Shown here piece after piece: positions 54,248 through 62,254 of a stretch of DNA of 64,000 bases. Under the pieces are notes generated by a model. That model had not been told where the DNA came from, ran no database searches, and worked only from the letters and a program-made list of their open reading frames with translations. Both the position numbers and the translations under genes were made by a program. The stretch is from Deltaproteobacteria bacterium (GTDB lineage Bacteria; Myxococcota; JACPTQ01), in NCBI GenBank assembly GCA_016192705.1, contig JACPTQ010000060.1:29258-93257 (forward strand), given 5' to 3'. Numbering within the stretch: position 1 is the first letter of the stretch; each line of letters opens with the position of its first letter.

Positions 54248-55689
54248 TTGGGTTCAGCCGATTCGGGCACCTCGCGCGGTGGCTCTGGTCCCGCATCCGC
54301 TTCCGCACCGGGGATTGCGCCCGTTTCTTGTTTCTTAGCCTCACGTCTATTCTCTTCCGATCTCCGCGTCTCCGTGTCTTTGTGGCTTCTCTTCTCTTTC
54401 TCATCATCTTCGATCCATCGCCGCCACACCGCCGCCTCACGCCGATTCGCCATGCAGTCGATCGCAAAAAAAAGGATCGCCTCTGAAAAATAACCACGCT
54501 CCCACATGGCCCGCCGCGCATTCGGCGTGAATCGCTCTGGTTCGAATCGTGGCGCCGTCAAAATGTTGAGACGAATCTGATCCAACTCGCGCCTCGTGAG
54601 CCGACGCTGCTCAACGAACGGCCGCATCAGACTCGCGATGCGCGTCCCTTGATCGGCATCCGGCGACGTCGACCATGCCCGCAAGCCTTGACGAATGATC
54701 GGACCATAGAGCACCGTGAACCCGACGGCGCGCGTAACGCCCGCTCGATCGCCGCGAAACGCGTCGAGCGCCGCGAGCTGTCGCCAAAAAAGTCCCTCGG
54801 GGCCCACGTCGACATCTGACGATGAGGTTTGAGGCGGGCGGCCAGAGGAAGAGTCGGATTCGGAATCGGGAGTGGGAGTGGGAGTTGGATCGGGTTCGCC
54901 GTCGCCAACATCGACCGACGCGGCCCTTCCAATCGCCGCCGCGACCTCCGGCAAAATCACGCCGAGGACATCCGTATCGGCCAGCATCCGAAACGACTCG
55001 AGCGCGCTTCCACCCAAGAGCAACCGCGCAATCTCCTCAGCGACTCGCGGCGCCGCGCTCCGCGCAAGCTGCGCCCGATGCCGCGCCATCGCCTCGTAGG
55101 TCGCCGGGTCGATTGTCAGCCCAAGTCGCGCCGCAAACTTGATCGCGCGCACAATCCGCACCGGGTCCTCACGGAACCGAATGTTCGGGTCACCAATCGT
55201 ACGCAGCACCCGATCCCGCAAATCGTCGAGCCCGCCCACGTAATCGAGAACCTCTTCGGATTCCGGGTCGTAGAACAGCCCGTTCACCGAAAAATCGCGC
55301 CGCCGCGCATCTTCCTCCGGCGTGCCAAACGTGTTGTCCTCGCGAATCAGCAGGTCGCTCTCGTCGTCGGCCTCATCCGTTGTGTCGAGCCGCCGAAACG
55401 TCGCCACCTCGACCCGCTGATCCCCGAACAGCACGTGGACAAGTTTGAACCGCCGCCCAATCGTGATCGCGCGTTGAAACAACCGGCGAACCTGATTCGG
55501 CCGCGCGCTCGTCGCGACGTCAAAGTCCTTGGGCCGCCGCCCGAGGAGAATGTCGCGCACGCAGCCACCAACCAGGAACGCCTGGTGTCCCGCGCGCCGG
55601 AGCCGCTTCACAACGAGGAGCGCATTCCGGTCCAACAAATCGATCGAGAGCTCTTTCTTCCAATACGATGCGTAAGTCTGTGTTTCCAA
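54244..55689 (-). CDS. pcnB: Polynucleotide adenylyltransferase / CCA-adding family
   Basis: 481 residues. The nucleotidyltransferase core has FLVGGCVRDILLGRRPKDFD with the catalytic aspartates, and VEVATFRRLD. The RNA-binding motif EDARRRDFSVNGLFYDPES and EDPVRIVRAIKFAARLGL are as in poly(A) polymerase PcnB; CCA-adding enzymes share the fold. The tail from about 440 (HKDTETRRSEENRREAKKQE) is repeat-derived and not part of the enzyme. The start is taken as TTG 55689; no good ribosome site is visible, and element C starts 38 bases upstream. Confidence 0.88.
   Translation of the reverse strand: METQTYASYWKKELSIDLLDRNALLVVKRLRRAGHQAFLVGGCVRDILLGRRPKDFDVATSARPNQVRRLFQRAITIGRRFKLVHVLFGDQRVEVATFRRLDTTDEADDESDLLIREDNTFGTPEEDARRRDFSVNGLFYDPESEEVLDYVGGLDDLRDRVLRTIGDPNIRFREDPVRIVRAIKFAARLGLTIDPATYEAMARHRAQLARSAAPRVAEEIARLLLGGSALESFRMLADTDVLGVILPEVAAAIGRAASVDVGDGEPDPTPTPTPDSESDSSSGRPPQTSSSDVDVGPEGLFWRQLAALDAFRGDRAGVTRAVGFTVLYGPIIRQGLRAWSTSPDADQGTRIASLMRPFVEQRRLTRRELDQIRLNILTAPRFEPERFTPNARRAMWERGYFSEAILFFAIDCMANRREAAVWRRWIEDDEKEKRSHKDTETRRSEENRREAKKQETGAIPGAEADAGPEPPREVPESAEPK
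54293..54405 (-). repeat. CACAGAG-type purine-rich repeat inside the pcnB 3' coding end
   Basis: On the minus strand the segment reads GAGAAGCCACAAAGACAC, then GGAGACGCGGAGATCGGAAG and AGACGTGAGGCTAAGAAAC, followed by a GAAGCGG-type tract. It lines up with 52265-52380. It is in frame and encodes the charged C-terminal tail of the PcnB-like protein. Confidence 0.7.
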
Positions 55690-55727
55690 GGCGGATTACG
55701 CTATCACGCTTGCCCACGAATTCCTAT

Positions 55728-56443
55728 CCCTGATTCCCGGTTAACGGCGAAGACCATTAAGAGAGCGGGCGGGGTCTGGGCTCGCTTCGGCTCGCGGACG
55801 TCCTCGGGGCTGACATCAGAAGAACGGCTGCGCCAGTTGAATCAAGGCCCGCAGCGGCGGCAAATCCACGCCAGATTAACACCTCAGCCCCTGCGCGAAG
55901 GTGCGCTGCGGGCTGCGCGGCACTGCCGCGACACCAAGTTCGGTCGAGCACAACCTGCATTTGCAACTCCGAGCACACAAAGGTCTCGGGTGTTCCGTCG
56001 CCCTCGCGATTCTGTTCGCGTCGGCAAGCCACCGGCTTGCCAACGATTGCTCGTAGAATACGCGAGCCTCTGCTTGCCCAAACCCCTCCCGCCATCTCAG
56101 AAGCTCACCGTTCAGCGGGAAATGGCGGCGGTGTGTTTGGGGGTTGAACGATCGCCCGCCTGCACCCGTGGGGTGAACACATCGCACCGCCCTCAAGGGC
56201 CAAAAAATATCTACCCAGTAAGCGGTTCGCCAGCTGAAGCGTGGGGTTGGCAGGGGCGCCGCAAAGGCGCGCCTCCGCAGGGTCTGCAGCGCAGTATCCG
56301 TTGAATTCTACGGGTTTTCGCGCGTCACTTTACACCGATTTGATCGCACGATTGCATTCAGACCCGAGGACTTCGGCGCGCCGACGCGGCCTACCGCCAG
56401 CCCGACGTCCTCGAGTGAAATCACCGCTTAACCGGGCATCTGG
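55728..56443. mobile_element. Element C: full-length transposon-like element
   Basis: 716 bp. The left end (55728-55815, first TIR type: TGATTCCCGGTTAACGG) and right end (56358-56443, second type: TCGGCGCGCCGA and CCGCTTAACCGGGCATCTGG) are inverted relative to each other in their shared parts. A perfect 10-bp repeat GAATTCCTAT flanks the element at 55718-55727 and 56444-56453. The interior follows the same order as D read backwards: hairpin block with tail (55903-56059, minus orientation), then the middle block (56060-56225). There is no ORF of note. It separates the pcnB operon from the sigma-factor operon. Confidence 0.88.
55982..56059 (-). repeat. Two-stem palindromic repeat, copy 5 (inside element C)
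   Basis: Read on the minus strand. Outer arms ATTCTAC and ACAGAAT pair with two G-T-type wobbles. The 5' loop strand is GAGCAATC. The inner stem GTTGGCAAGCC pairs with GGCTTGCCGAC around a GGT loop, and the 3' loop strand is GCGA. Stem-loop 2 follows to 55982. The wobble and compensating changes relative to copies 1, 4 and 6 support a conserved structure. Confidence 0.8.
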
Positions 56444-56463
56444 GAATTCCTATTGAAATCTTT

Positions 56464-56489
56464 AACCTTTTGCGTCAATTGGAGTCTAA
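56464..56489 (+). promoter_or_regulatory. Candidate ECF-type promoter of the sigma-factor gene
   Basis: AACCTT (56464-56469) and TCTAA (56485-56489) are 15 bp apart, a spacing and composition like ECF sigma promoters (AAC in -35, TCTAA-like -10). If used, transcription would begin at or near the ATG at 56496, leaving almost no leader. This suggests autoregulation but rests on motif reading alone. Confidence 0.3.
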
Positions 56490-56495
56490 CGGTTG

Positions 56496-57134
56496 ATGAC
56501 GACGGCACTTTTTTTTCCGTTGCGCCTAGAAAGTCGAGGCGGTACGACCGTTCTCGGCATGACGCGCGACGATTCAAAGACGGGAAGCGGCGACCACGTC
56601 GACGCCGCCAAGTTCACTGCGCTCGTCGAAGCCAACAAAAGCCGCGTGTTCCGCGTTGTCCTCCGTTATTTGGGCGACGAAGATCTGGCCCGCGAAATTA
56701 CACAGGCGGCGTTCGTTCAGGCGTATCACAAGATGTCCAATTTTCGCGGCGATTCCGCGTTCGGCACCTGGATCTATCGAATCGCCATAAATTTGTGTAA
56801 GAATCGAATCAGGGAAACCAGGCGACTCGTGGGACTCGACGAAGTGAACGATCGTGGAAGCCTCGCGCATGTCGGCGCGCGGCCAGCACGACCGGCCCAC
56901 GATTTGCTCGAAGACGAGGAGGAGCGCCGTCGCATGACCGCGCTTGTTCGCGAGCTTCCAGAAAAGCAGCGCGCAACGCTCGAACTTCGCGTCTTTGGTG
57001 AACTTTCGTTCGACGAAATTGCGGCTGTTCTCGGTTGCCAGGCCGGAACCGCGAAGGTGAATTTCCATTACGCCGTGCGGGCCTTGCGCCGCGCGATTGC
57101 ACGAGGGGATTCCGGCAAGGGGGGCGCCCAATGA
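56496..57134 (+). CDS. ECF-family RNA polymerase sigma factor
   Basis: 212 residues from ATG 56496. The sigma-2 region has FRVVLRYLGDEDLAREITQA, AFVQAYHKMSNFRGDSAFGT and WIYRIAINLCKNRIRE. The sigma-4 helix-turn-helix has LPEKQRATLELRVFGELSFD and EIAAVLGCQAGTAKVNFHYA. Its stop overlaps the anti-sigma start (ATGA), and a Spy-like exported protein follows, so this is probably an envelope-stress unit. The N-terminal about 20 residues are poorly conserved, so ATG 56559 is an alternative start. Confidence 0.92.
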   Translation: MTTALFFPLRLESRGGTTVLGMTRDDSKTGSGDHVDAAKFTALVEANKSRVFRVVLRYLGDEDLAREITQAAFVQAYHKMSNFRGDSAFGTWIYRIAINLCKNRIRETRRLVGLDEVNDRGSLAHVGARPARPAHDLLEDEEERRRMTALVRELPEKQRATLELRVFGELSFDEIAAVLGCQAGTAKVNFHYAVRALRRAIARGDSGKGGAQ

Positions 57135-57874
57135 CGCGCCGAGCTTGCGAGTTGGTGAACGAAAAGTGGCTCAGTCGGTTGGATGGTGCGTGGACGCCGG
57201 GCGAAGAGACGGAGTTCGCGGCGCATCTCGCGGCGTGCGCGTCGTGTCGGGAGGCGGTCGCGGCCGACGAACAGGTTCTCGCGCTCTTAACGCGTGAGAA
57301 ATCGGCTGTCGCGCCAAACCCAACGTCGGAGCGGTTTCTCGACCACCTGGCAACGCGTGCGTTGGCCGAGGTTCGACTCGCGGAAACAGGTGGGGCGCGC
57401 TGGCGCATCGCGGGGCGGCGTCTCGTTTTTGTTGGGGCAACGGCAATCGCCGGCGTGTTCCTCGTGTTCGCGGCGGTGAGCGTTCGACAGCAGGAAGTCG
57501 CGACGTCGTCCGGGAGTTCGGGAAACGCGACGACGGCGGGGCTTGAGGAGATTCAGGGAACGCTTGGTGAACTCGAGTCGGACGACCTCGGCGACGTTGA
57601 GGCGCTCGCGGCGAGCCCGTCGGGAGCGGGACAGGCGTTCGAGTTGTCCGTCGGCGCGATGAATCGCGAGGAGCTTAAGCTGCTCGACGAAGAGCTTCAC
57701 CTCGATTTGCCGGCCGATTTCGCACAAATTGAGGCCGCCATGGTCGCGGGCGTCAGCAGCGAGGGGCAAATCGATGAGGCGTTGGACGACTTGACGGACG
57801 CCGAGCTGCGCGACGTCGGCGAACAACTTGGGAAAGAGGTTGGCCCGGCAGCGCGCGAGCGGCGTGGAGGATAA
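57131..57874 (+). CDS. Zinc-finger anti-sigma factor with one membrane helix
   Basis: 247 residues. The N-terminal zinc-finger domain has WTPGEETEFAAHLAACASCR, the HxxxCxxC of anti-sigma proteins. One membrane helix lies at about 100-118 (LVFVGATAIAGVFLVFAAVS), and the periplasmic tail is acidic with LDEELHLDLPADFAQIEAAM. It should hold the ECF sigma factor at the membrane until a periplasmic signal releases it. The ATG at 57131 overlaps the sigma stop, the usual stoichiometric coupling. Confidence 0.9.
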   Translation: MTRRACELVNEKWLSRLDGAWTPGEETEFAAHLAACASCREAVAADEQVLALLTREKSAVAPNPTSERFLDHLATRALAEVRLAETGGARWRIAGRRLVFVGATAIAGVFLVFAAVSVRQQEVATSSGSSGNATTAGLEEIQGTLGELESDDLGDVEALAASPSGAGQAFELSVGAMNREELKLLDEELHLDLPADFAQIEAAMVAGVSSEGQIDEALDDLTDAELRDVGEQLGKEVGPAARERRGG

Positions 57875-57907
57875 CCGGTTATGATGAGGGCAAAGGTGAG
57901 GGGAGAG

Positions 57908-58468
57908 ATGAACGCGACGAATCTAAGGGGCGTGTTGGCTCTGGTCGTGATGATCGGGTTCGCGGGCGCACCTGCGTTCGCGGCGGACCCGGCGCCCGGC
58001 GCTCGTGGAGCCCCGACAACCACGGGTGCGACGCCAACGAATGCAAAGGGTCGGCGACACGACGTGCGCCAGAAAATTCAGATGGTTCGCATCTGGGAGC
58101 TGTCGCGCGTTTTGGGCCTCGACCAGAAGGCAGCGATGGCGTTGTTCCCAACGCTCAGTCGGTTCGACGAGAGGCGAACGGCGGCACACAAGGGCGTTCG
58201 CGAGGCGATGCAACAGCTTCGAAAAGTGTCGCAGGGTCCGAAGCCGGACGAGGTGCAGATTCAGGCGGCGATGGAGCGGCTCAGCACCGCGAAGGCCGAG
58301 GTCCACCGCGTCGAGGCCGAAGAGCTCGCCGAGGTGCGACGGCTTCTTACGCCCACGCAACAGGCGAAATACGTCCTTTTTCAACAACGGTTTCAAAAGC
58401 GTCTCGAAGGGATGATTCGGAAGGTTCGCGAAGCACGCGCCGGGAAAAATCTTCCTGTCGAGGAGTAG
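57908..58468 (+). CDS. Spy/CpxP-like periplasmic protein
   Basis: 186 residues from ATG 57908 with GGGGAGAG upstream. NLRGVLALVVMIGFAGAPAF is a signal peptide. The mature helical protein has WELSRVLGLDQKAAMALFPT, RRTAAHKGVREAMQQLRKV and RRLLTPTQQAKYVLFQQRF; the last carries the LTxxQ-type motif of Spy/CpxP/ZraP-like proteins. By position it is the third gene of the sigma/anti-sigma unit, so it may be a periplasmic stress sensor or chaperone. Element D begins 18 bases after its stop. Confidence 0.8.
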   Translation: MNATNLRGVLALVVMIGFAGAPAFAADPAPGARGAPTTTGATPTNAKGRRHDVRQKIQMVRIWELSRVLGLDQKAAMALFPTLSRFDERRTAAHKGVREAMQQLRKVSQGPKPDEVQIQAAMERLSTAKAEVHRVEAEELAEVRRLLTPTQQAKYVLFQQRFQKRLEGMIRKVREARAGKNLPVEE

Positions 58469-58486
58469 CACGCACGCGCTTCTATC

Positions 58487-59038
58487 CTCGATCCCCGGTT
58501 AAGCGGCCAGTCATCTACGGTGCGCTTAGCGTCGGCAGGTGCCGCTTCCCCGGGGACAATTTTTCTAAGGCTTGAGGGCGATACGAAGGGTTCACCCGTT
58601 GGGTGTCGGCTGACGATCAATCGACCCCTAAGTCTCTTAACCGCCGTTCCAGGAAATCGGCCGGATTCTGATTGGGCGGGCGGGGAGTGGGCAAGCAGAG
58701 GCTCGCGTATTCTGTGAGCGATGGTCGGCAGGCCTGTGGCGTGCCGACGCGAACAGAATCGCGAGGGCGACGGAACACCCGAGACCTTTGTGTGCTCGGA
58801 GTTGCAAATGCAGGTTGTGCTCGACCGAACTTGGTGTCGCGGCAGTGCCGCGCAGCCCGCAGCGCACCTTTGTGCAGGGGATGAGGTGCCGATGGGGCGT
58901 GGAATTGCCGCTCTCATGATGTTTGATTCATTTGTTGCAACCTCACTTTTCATCTCAGACCCGAGGACTTCCGCGAGCCGGCGCGCGCCCAGACCCCGCC
59001 CGCCCACACAAATCTTGGCCGTTACCCGGGAATCAGGG
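58487..59038. mobile_element. Element D: transposon-like element upstream of hppA
   Basis: 552 bp. The right end (58955-59038) is a full first-type TIR with GCCGTTACCCGGGAATCAGG. The left end begins CTCGATCCCCGGTTAAGCGG (second type) but soon passes into the middle block (58533-58706), so its left TIR is shortened. The 9-bp direct repeat GCTTCTATC flanks it at 58478-58486 and 59039-59047. The interior has the hairpin block with tail (58709-58863) and the ATGAATCAAAC block (58894-58954). Read backwards it has the same block order as C. No ORF. Confidence 0.87.
58709..58786 (+). repeat. Two-stem palindromic repeat, copy 6 (inside element D)
   Basis: Outer arms ATTCTGT and ACAGAAT pair perfectly (58709-58759). 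The 5' loop strand is GAGCGATG. The inner stem GTCGGCAGGCC pairs with GGCGTGCCGAC with one mismatch around a TGT loop, and the 3' loop strand is GCGA. Stem-loop 2 starts CGCGAGGGCGACGGAAC. Outer stem position 7 changed from C-G to T-A relative to copy 1, on both arms. Confidence 0.8.
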
Positions 59039-59155
59039 GCTTCTATCGCTCTTGCTTTCAACAAAGAGCCAGTGTTAAATCCGCGCTCGCTTTTAGGGCA
59101 GCCCCGCACCTAAACACCGCGGGGCCGCGATGCGTTTCTTGGGAGGCTCTGCAAA

Positions 59156-61696
59156 ATGGAAAACTCGAAGGTCACTCGGGCACGCGCGGGACACATGGCT
59201 GGGCGCGCCATAGCCGGACTTGTGGGCCTCGCGGCCCTTCTCGTGTCGTCACTCGCGTTCGCGGGCGAAGCCGATCTCGTGCTCCCCAACTTTAAGGAGG
59301 TGCACTTCCTCGGCGGCGTAAACGGCTACAATCTCCTTCTCGGCGGGCTCGCCGTTTGCGCGCTCGGAATGGTGTTTGGGCTTCGCATGTACATGAGCCT
59401 CAAAAACCTGCCGGTGCACCGGGCGATGCGCGAAATCTCGGAGCTCATTTACGAGACGTGCAAGACCTACCTCGTCACGCAGGGCAAATTCATCCTCATA
59501 CTCGAAGTGTTCATCGGCACGATCATCGTCGTCTACTTCGGCTGGCTGAAGCATGTTCCGGTGCCGAAGGTTGTCGCCATCGTTGCTTTCTCGCTCGTCG
59601 GAATCGCCGGAAGCTACAGCGTCGCGTGGTTCGGCATCCGCATCAACACGTTTGCGAATTCGCGCACGGCGTTCGCAAGCCTCAAAGGGAAACCGTTCCC
59701 GACCTATTCGATTCCGCTCAAGGCCGGCATGAGCATCGGCATGGTGCTCATTTCGACCGAACTCCTCATGATGCTCGCGATCATGCTGTTCATGCCGGCC
59801 GACTACGCCGGTTCGTGCTTTATCGGGTTCGCGATCGGCGAGTCCCTCGGCGCGGCGGCGCTCCGCATCGCGGGCGGTATCTTCACGAAAATCGCCGACA
59901 TCGGCAGCGACCTCATGAAAATCGTCTTCAAGATTAAGGAAGACGACGCGCGAAACCCCGGCGTTATCGCGGACTGCACGGGCGACAACGCGGGCGACTC
60001 GGTTGGGCCGTCGGCAGACGGGTTCGAGACGTACGGCGTGACGGGCGTCGCGCTCATTGTGTTCATCATGCTCGCGGTCAAGCACCCGAACGCGCAGATG
60101 ACGGAGACGCTGCAGGTCCAGCTGCTGGTCTGGATTTTCGTGATGCGCATCATGATGATCATCACGAGCGCGGTGTCTTATGCCATCAACGAACTCATCG
60201 CGAAGGCGAAATATGAACACGCGGACAAAATGGACTTCGAGCGGCCGCTCACGACGCTCGTGTGGCTGACGTCGGCCATCTCGATTGGCGTCACGTACCT
60301 TGTGTCGTTCTTGCTCATTCCGACGCTCGGCGACGGCACGCTTTGGTGGAAGCTGTCGACCATCATCACGTGCGGGACGCTCGCGGGCGCGGTGATTCCA
60401 GAGCTCGTCAAGGTTTTCACGTCGACCAATTCGGGGCATGTGCGCGAGGTCGTGACGTCGGCACGCGAGGGCGGTGCGTCGCTGAACATTTTGTCGGGGC
60501 TCACGGCGGGGAATTTTTCGGCGTATTGGATGGGGCTGTCGATCGTCGCGCTCATGGCGATTGCGTACGGCGTGTCGACGCAGGGGCTTGGGTCACTCAT
60601 GGTTGCGCCCGCTGTGTTTTCGTTTGGGCTTGTGGCGTTCGGGTTTTTGGGGATGGGGCCGGTGACGATCGCGGTCGATTCGTATGGGCCGGTGACGGAC
60701 AACGCACAGTCGGTTTATGAGCTGTCGTGCATCGAGGGGATTCCTGGAGTCAAGGACGAAATTAAGAAGGACTTTGGTTTCGATGTGAACTTCGACAAAG
60801 CGAAGCACTTCTTGGAGGAGAACGACGGCGCCGGGAATACGTTCAAGGCGACGGCAAAACCGGTTCTCATCGGCACGGCGGTCGTCGGAGCGATGACGCT
60901 CATCTTCTCGATCATCATGGTGCTTGGCCAAGAGCTCACGAAGGGCCAAGCGCTCGACCCATCGGCGCAGCTCGCGGTCGTAGCCAAGTTCTTGTCGCCG
61001 CTTCACGCGCCTTTCTTGCTCGGGCTCATTACAGGCGGTGCCGTTATCTATTGGTTCACGGGCGCGTCGACGCAAGCTGTGTCAACGGGGGCGTATCGCG
61101 CGGTCGAATTCATCAAGGCAAACATCAAGCTCGAGGGCGCGGAAAAAGCGTCGATCACGGATTCGAAAAAGGTTGTCGAGATTTGCACGCAATACGCGCA
61201 AAAGGGGATGTTCAATATCTTCTTGACCGTGTTCTTCTCGACGCTCGCGTTCGCGTGCCTCGAGCCGTTCTTTTTTATCGGCTACCTAATTTCGATCGCG
61301 GTGTTCGGGTTGTATCAAGCGATCTTCATGGCGAATGCGGGCGGCGCCTGGGACAACGCGAAGAAGCTCGTCGAGGTTGAGCTCAAGCAAAAGGGGACGG
61401 CGCTCCACGATGCGTGCGTGGTTGGCGACACCGTCGGCGACCCGTTCAAGGATACGTCGTCGGTCGCCATGAACCCGGTCATCAAGTTCACGACTCTTTT
61501 TGGACTCCTCGCGGTCGAACTCGCGATTGTCATGGATCGCAAAATGAGCCTTGTGCTGTCGGGCGTCTTTTTTGTAATATCGCTCGTCTTCGTGTGGCGC
61601 TCGTTCTATGGAATGCGCATTAAGTCCGACGGCGCAAGCAGCAAAGCCGGTACCGACGCGGTTAAGGCCAGCGACGAAGCAAAAGCCGAAGCGTAA
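59156..61696 (+). CDS. hppA: Membrane-bound proton-translocating pyrophosphatase
   Basis: 846 residues with about 16 membrane helices and a leading signal-like helix (GLAALLVSSLAFAGEADL). Catalytic motifs are EDDARNPGVIADCTGDNAGD (with conserved DIGSDL before it) and GDTVGDPFKDTSSVAMNPVI near the C-terminus. It hydrolyses pyrophosphate to pump ions across the inner membrane. GNTFKATAK at about residue 559 has lysine at the position that in the family marks potassium-independent proton pumps, so H+ pumping is expected; ion type is inferred from this residue only. The ATG at 59156 follows GGGAGG. Confidence 0.93.
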   Translation: MENSKVTRARAGHMAGRAIAGLVGLAALLVSSLAFAGEADLVLPNFKEVHFLGGVNGYNLLLGGLAVCALGMVFGLRMYMSLKNLPVHRAMREISELIYETCKTYLVTQGKFILILEVFIGTIIVVYFGWLKHVPVPKVVAIVAFSLVGIAGSYSVAWFGIRINTFANSRTAFASLKGKPFPTYSIPLKAGMSIGMVLISTELLMMLAIMLFMPADYAGSCFIGFAIGESLGAAALRIAGGIFTKIADIGSDLMKIVFKIKEDDARNPGVIADCTGDNAGDSVGPSADGFETYGVTGVALIVFIMLAVKHPNAQMTETLQVQLLVWIFVMRIMMIITSAVSYAINELIAKAKYEHADKMDFERPLTTLVWLTSAISIGVTYLVSFLLIPTLGDGTLWWKLSTIITCGTLAGAVIPELVKVFTSTNSGHVREVVTSAREGGASLNILSGLTAGNFSAYWMGLSIVALMAIAYGVSTQGLGSLMVAPAVFSFGLVAFGFLGMGPVTIAVDSYGPVTDNAQSVYELSCIEGIPGVKDEIKKDFGFDVNFDKAKHFLEENDGAGNTFKATAKPVLIGTAVVGAMTLIFSIIMVLGQELTKGQALDPSAQLAVVAKFLSPLHAPFLLGLITGGAVIYWFTGASTQAVSTGAYRAVEFIKANIKLEGAEKASITDSKKVVEICTQYAQKGMFNIFLTVFFSTLAFACLEPFFFIGYLISIAVFGLYQAIFMANAGGAWDNAKKLVEVELKQKGTALHDACVVGDTVGDPFKDTSSVAMNPVIKFTTLFGLLAVELAIVMDRKMSLVLSGVFFVISLVFVWRSFYGMRIKSDGASSKAGTDAVKASDEAKAEA

Positions 61697-61790
61697 ATTC
61701 GTTCCCGTCTTAGGCTCCGACATCTCGGTCGTCATCCGGTAGACCCGACGCAACTCCCAAATCTTGCGCGCATGAACGGTTCAGAGGACC

Positions 61791-61813
61791 CCTTCCACAA
61801 ACATGTTGGAAGG
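61791..61813 (+). promoter_or_regulatory. Hairpin overlapping the leader of the TonB-like gene
   Basis: CCTTCCA and TGGAAGG form a 7-bp stem around CAAACATGT, ending 12 bases before the ATG at 61826. The 3' arm contains the GGAAGG that could serve as ribosome site, so the hairpin could regulate initiation, or the near-palindrome could be a protein site. No T-run follows, so it is not a typical terminator for hppA. Confidence 0.4.
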
Positions 61814-61825
61814 TGCAAGTAGGCG

Positions 61826-62254
61826 ATGTCGGAACGAATGAAGTTCATTAGTTATTTCGCTGGGTTCGTGGTGGCATGGCTCGTTGCGGTCGCGGTCGCG
61901 GGAGCTGAGGGCGAGAGCGCAATCAACGGGGACCGGCGCATCGTCGCACGTGAAGCCATGATCGACGCCGAGCTTACGGATTTGCGGCGCGAGTGGAAGA
62001 GCTGCTATGCGCGTGCGCAGCGGCGAAGCCCGTGGCTGCGAGGCAAAGTGGTCGTCAGGCTTTCGTTTGGCCGCGACGGCCGGATCGCGCAGGCCGCAGT
62101 CCTTTCTGACTCGGTTCGGGACCGCACCGCAACCGCGTGTGTCCGTGAAACGTTCCGGCGCTCACGGCGCGGAATTGGCGAGGCGCAAGGATCCCCCGTG
62201 GTCGTGACGATGGCGGTCGTTGCAGGCGTCGCACGGGCGCCCGCCCGCGACTAA
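61826..62254 (+). CDS. Exported TonB/AgmX-like C-terminal-domain protein
   Basis: 142 residues. MSERMKFISYFAGFVVAWLV is a membrane or signal segment (an ATG four codons later is an alternative start). The mature domain has ELTDLRREWKSCYARAQRRS, RGKVVVRLSFGRDGRIAQAA and ATACVRETFRR. This is the strand-helix pattern of the TonB C-terminal-like domain found in AgmX/PglI gliding-related proteins, with a pair of cysteines. The role is inferred from this family resemblance. The 3' end overlaps the convergent radical SAM gene by four bases. Confidence 0.7.
   Translation: MSERMKFISYFAGFVVAWLVAVAVAGAEGESAINGDRRIVAREAMIDAELTDLRREWKSCYARAQRRSPWLRGKVVVRLSFGRDGRIAQAAVLSDSVRDRTATACVRETFRRSRRGIGEAQGSPVVVTMAVVAGVARAPARD

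Larger units (their letters stand above)
55690..56495. other. Divergent region filled mostly by element C
   Basis: 806 bases between pcnB (leftward) and the sigma-factor gene (rightward). Element C with its flanking duplications takes up 55718-56453. The remaining 28 and 42 bases must hold any unaltered promoters, so element C may carry or separate promoter elements. Confidence 0.7.
58469..59155. other. Intergenic region filled by element D, upstream of hppA
   Basis: 687 bases. Element D and its flanking duplications cover 58478-59047. The last 108 bases (59048-59155) should hold the hppA promoter; the ribosome site GGGAGG is at 59140-59145, but no confident promoter motif is seen. Confidence 0.7.

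Noticed and set aside
52877..54493. 538-codon open frame opposite argS
   Set aside because: argS is certain on the minus strand; this frame has an arginine/histidine-rich composition typical of antisense GC-rich frames.
54829..56304. 491-codon open frame across pcnB and element C
   Set aside because: It runs antisense through pcnB and into the mobile element; no signal of coding beyond openness.
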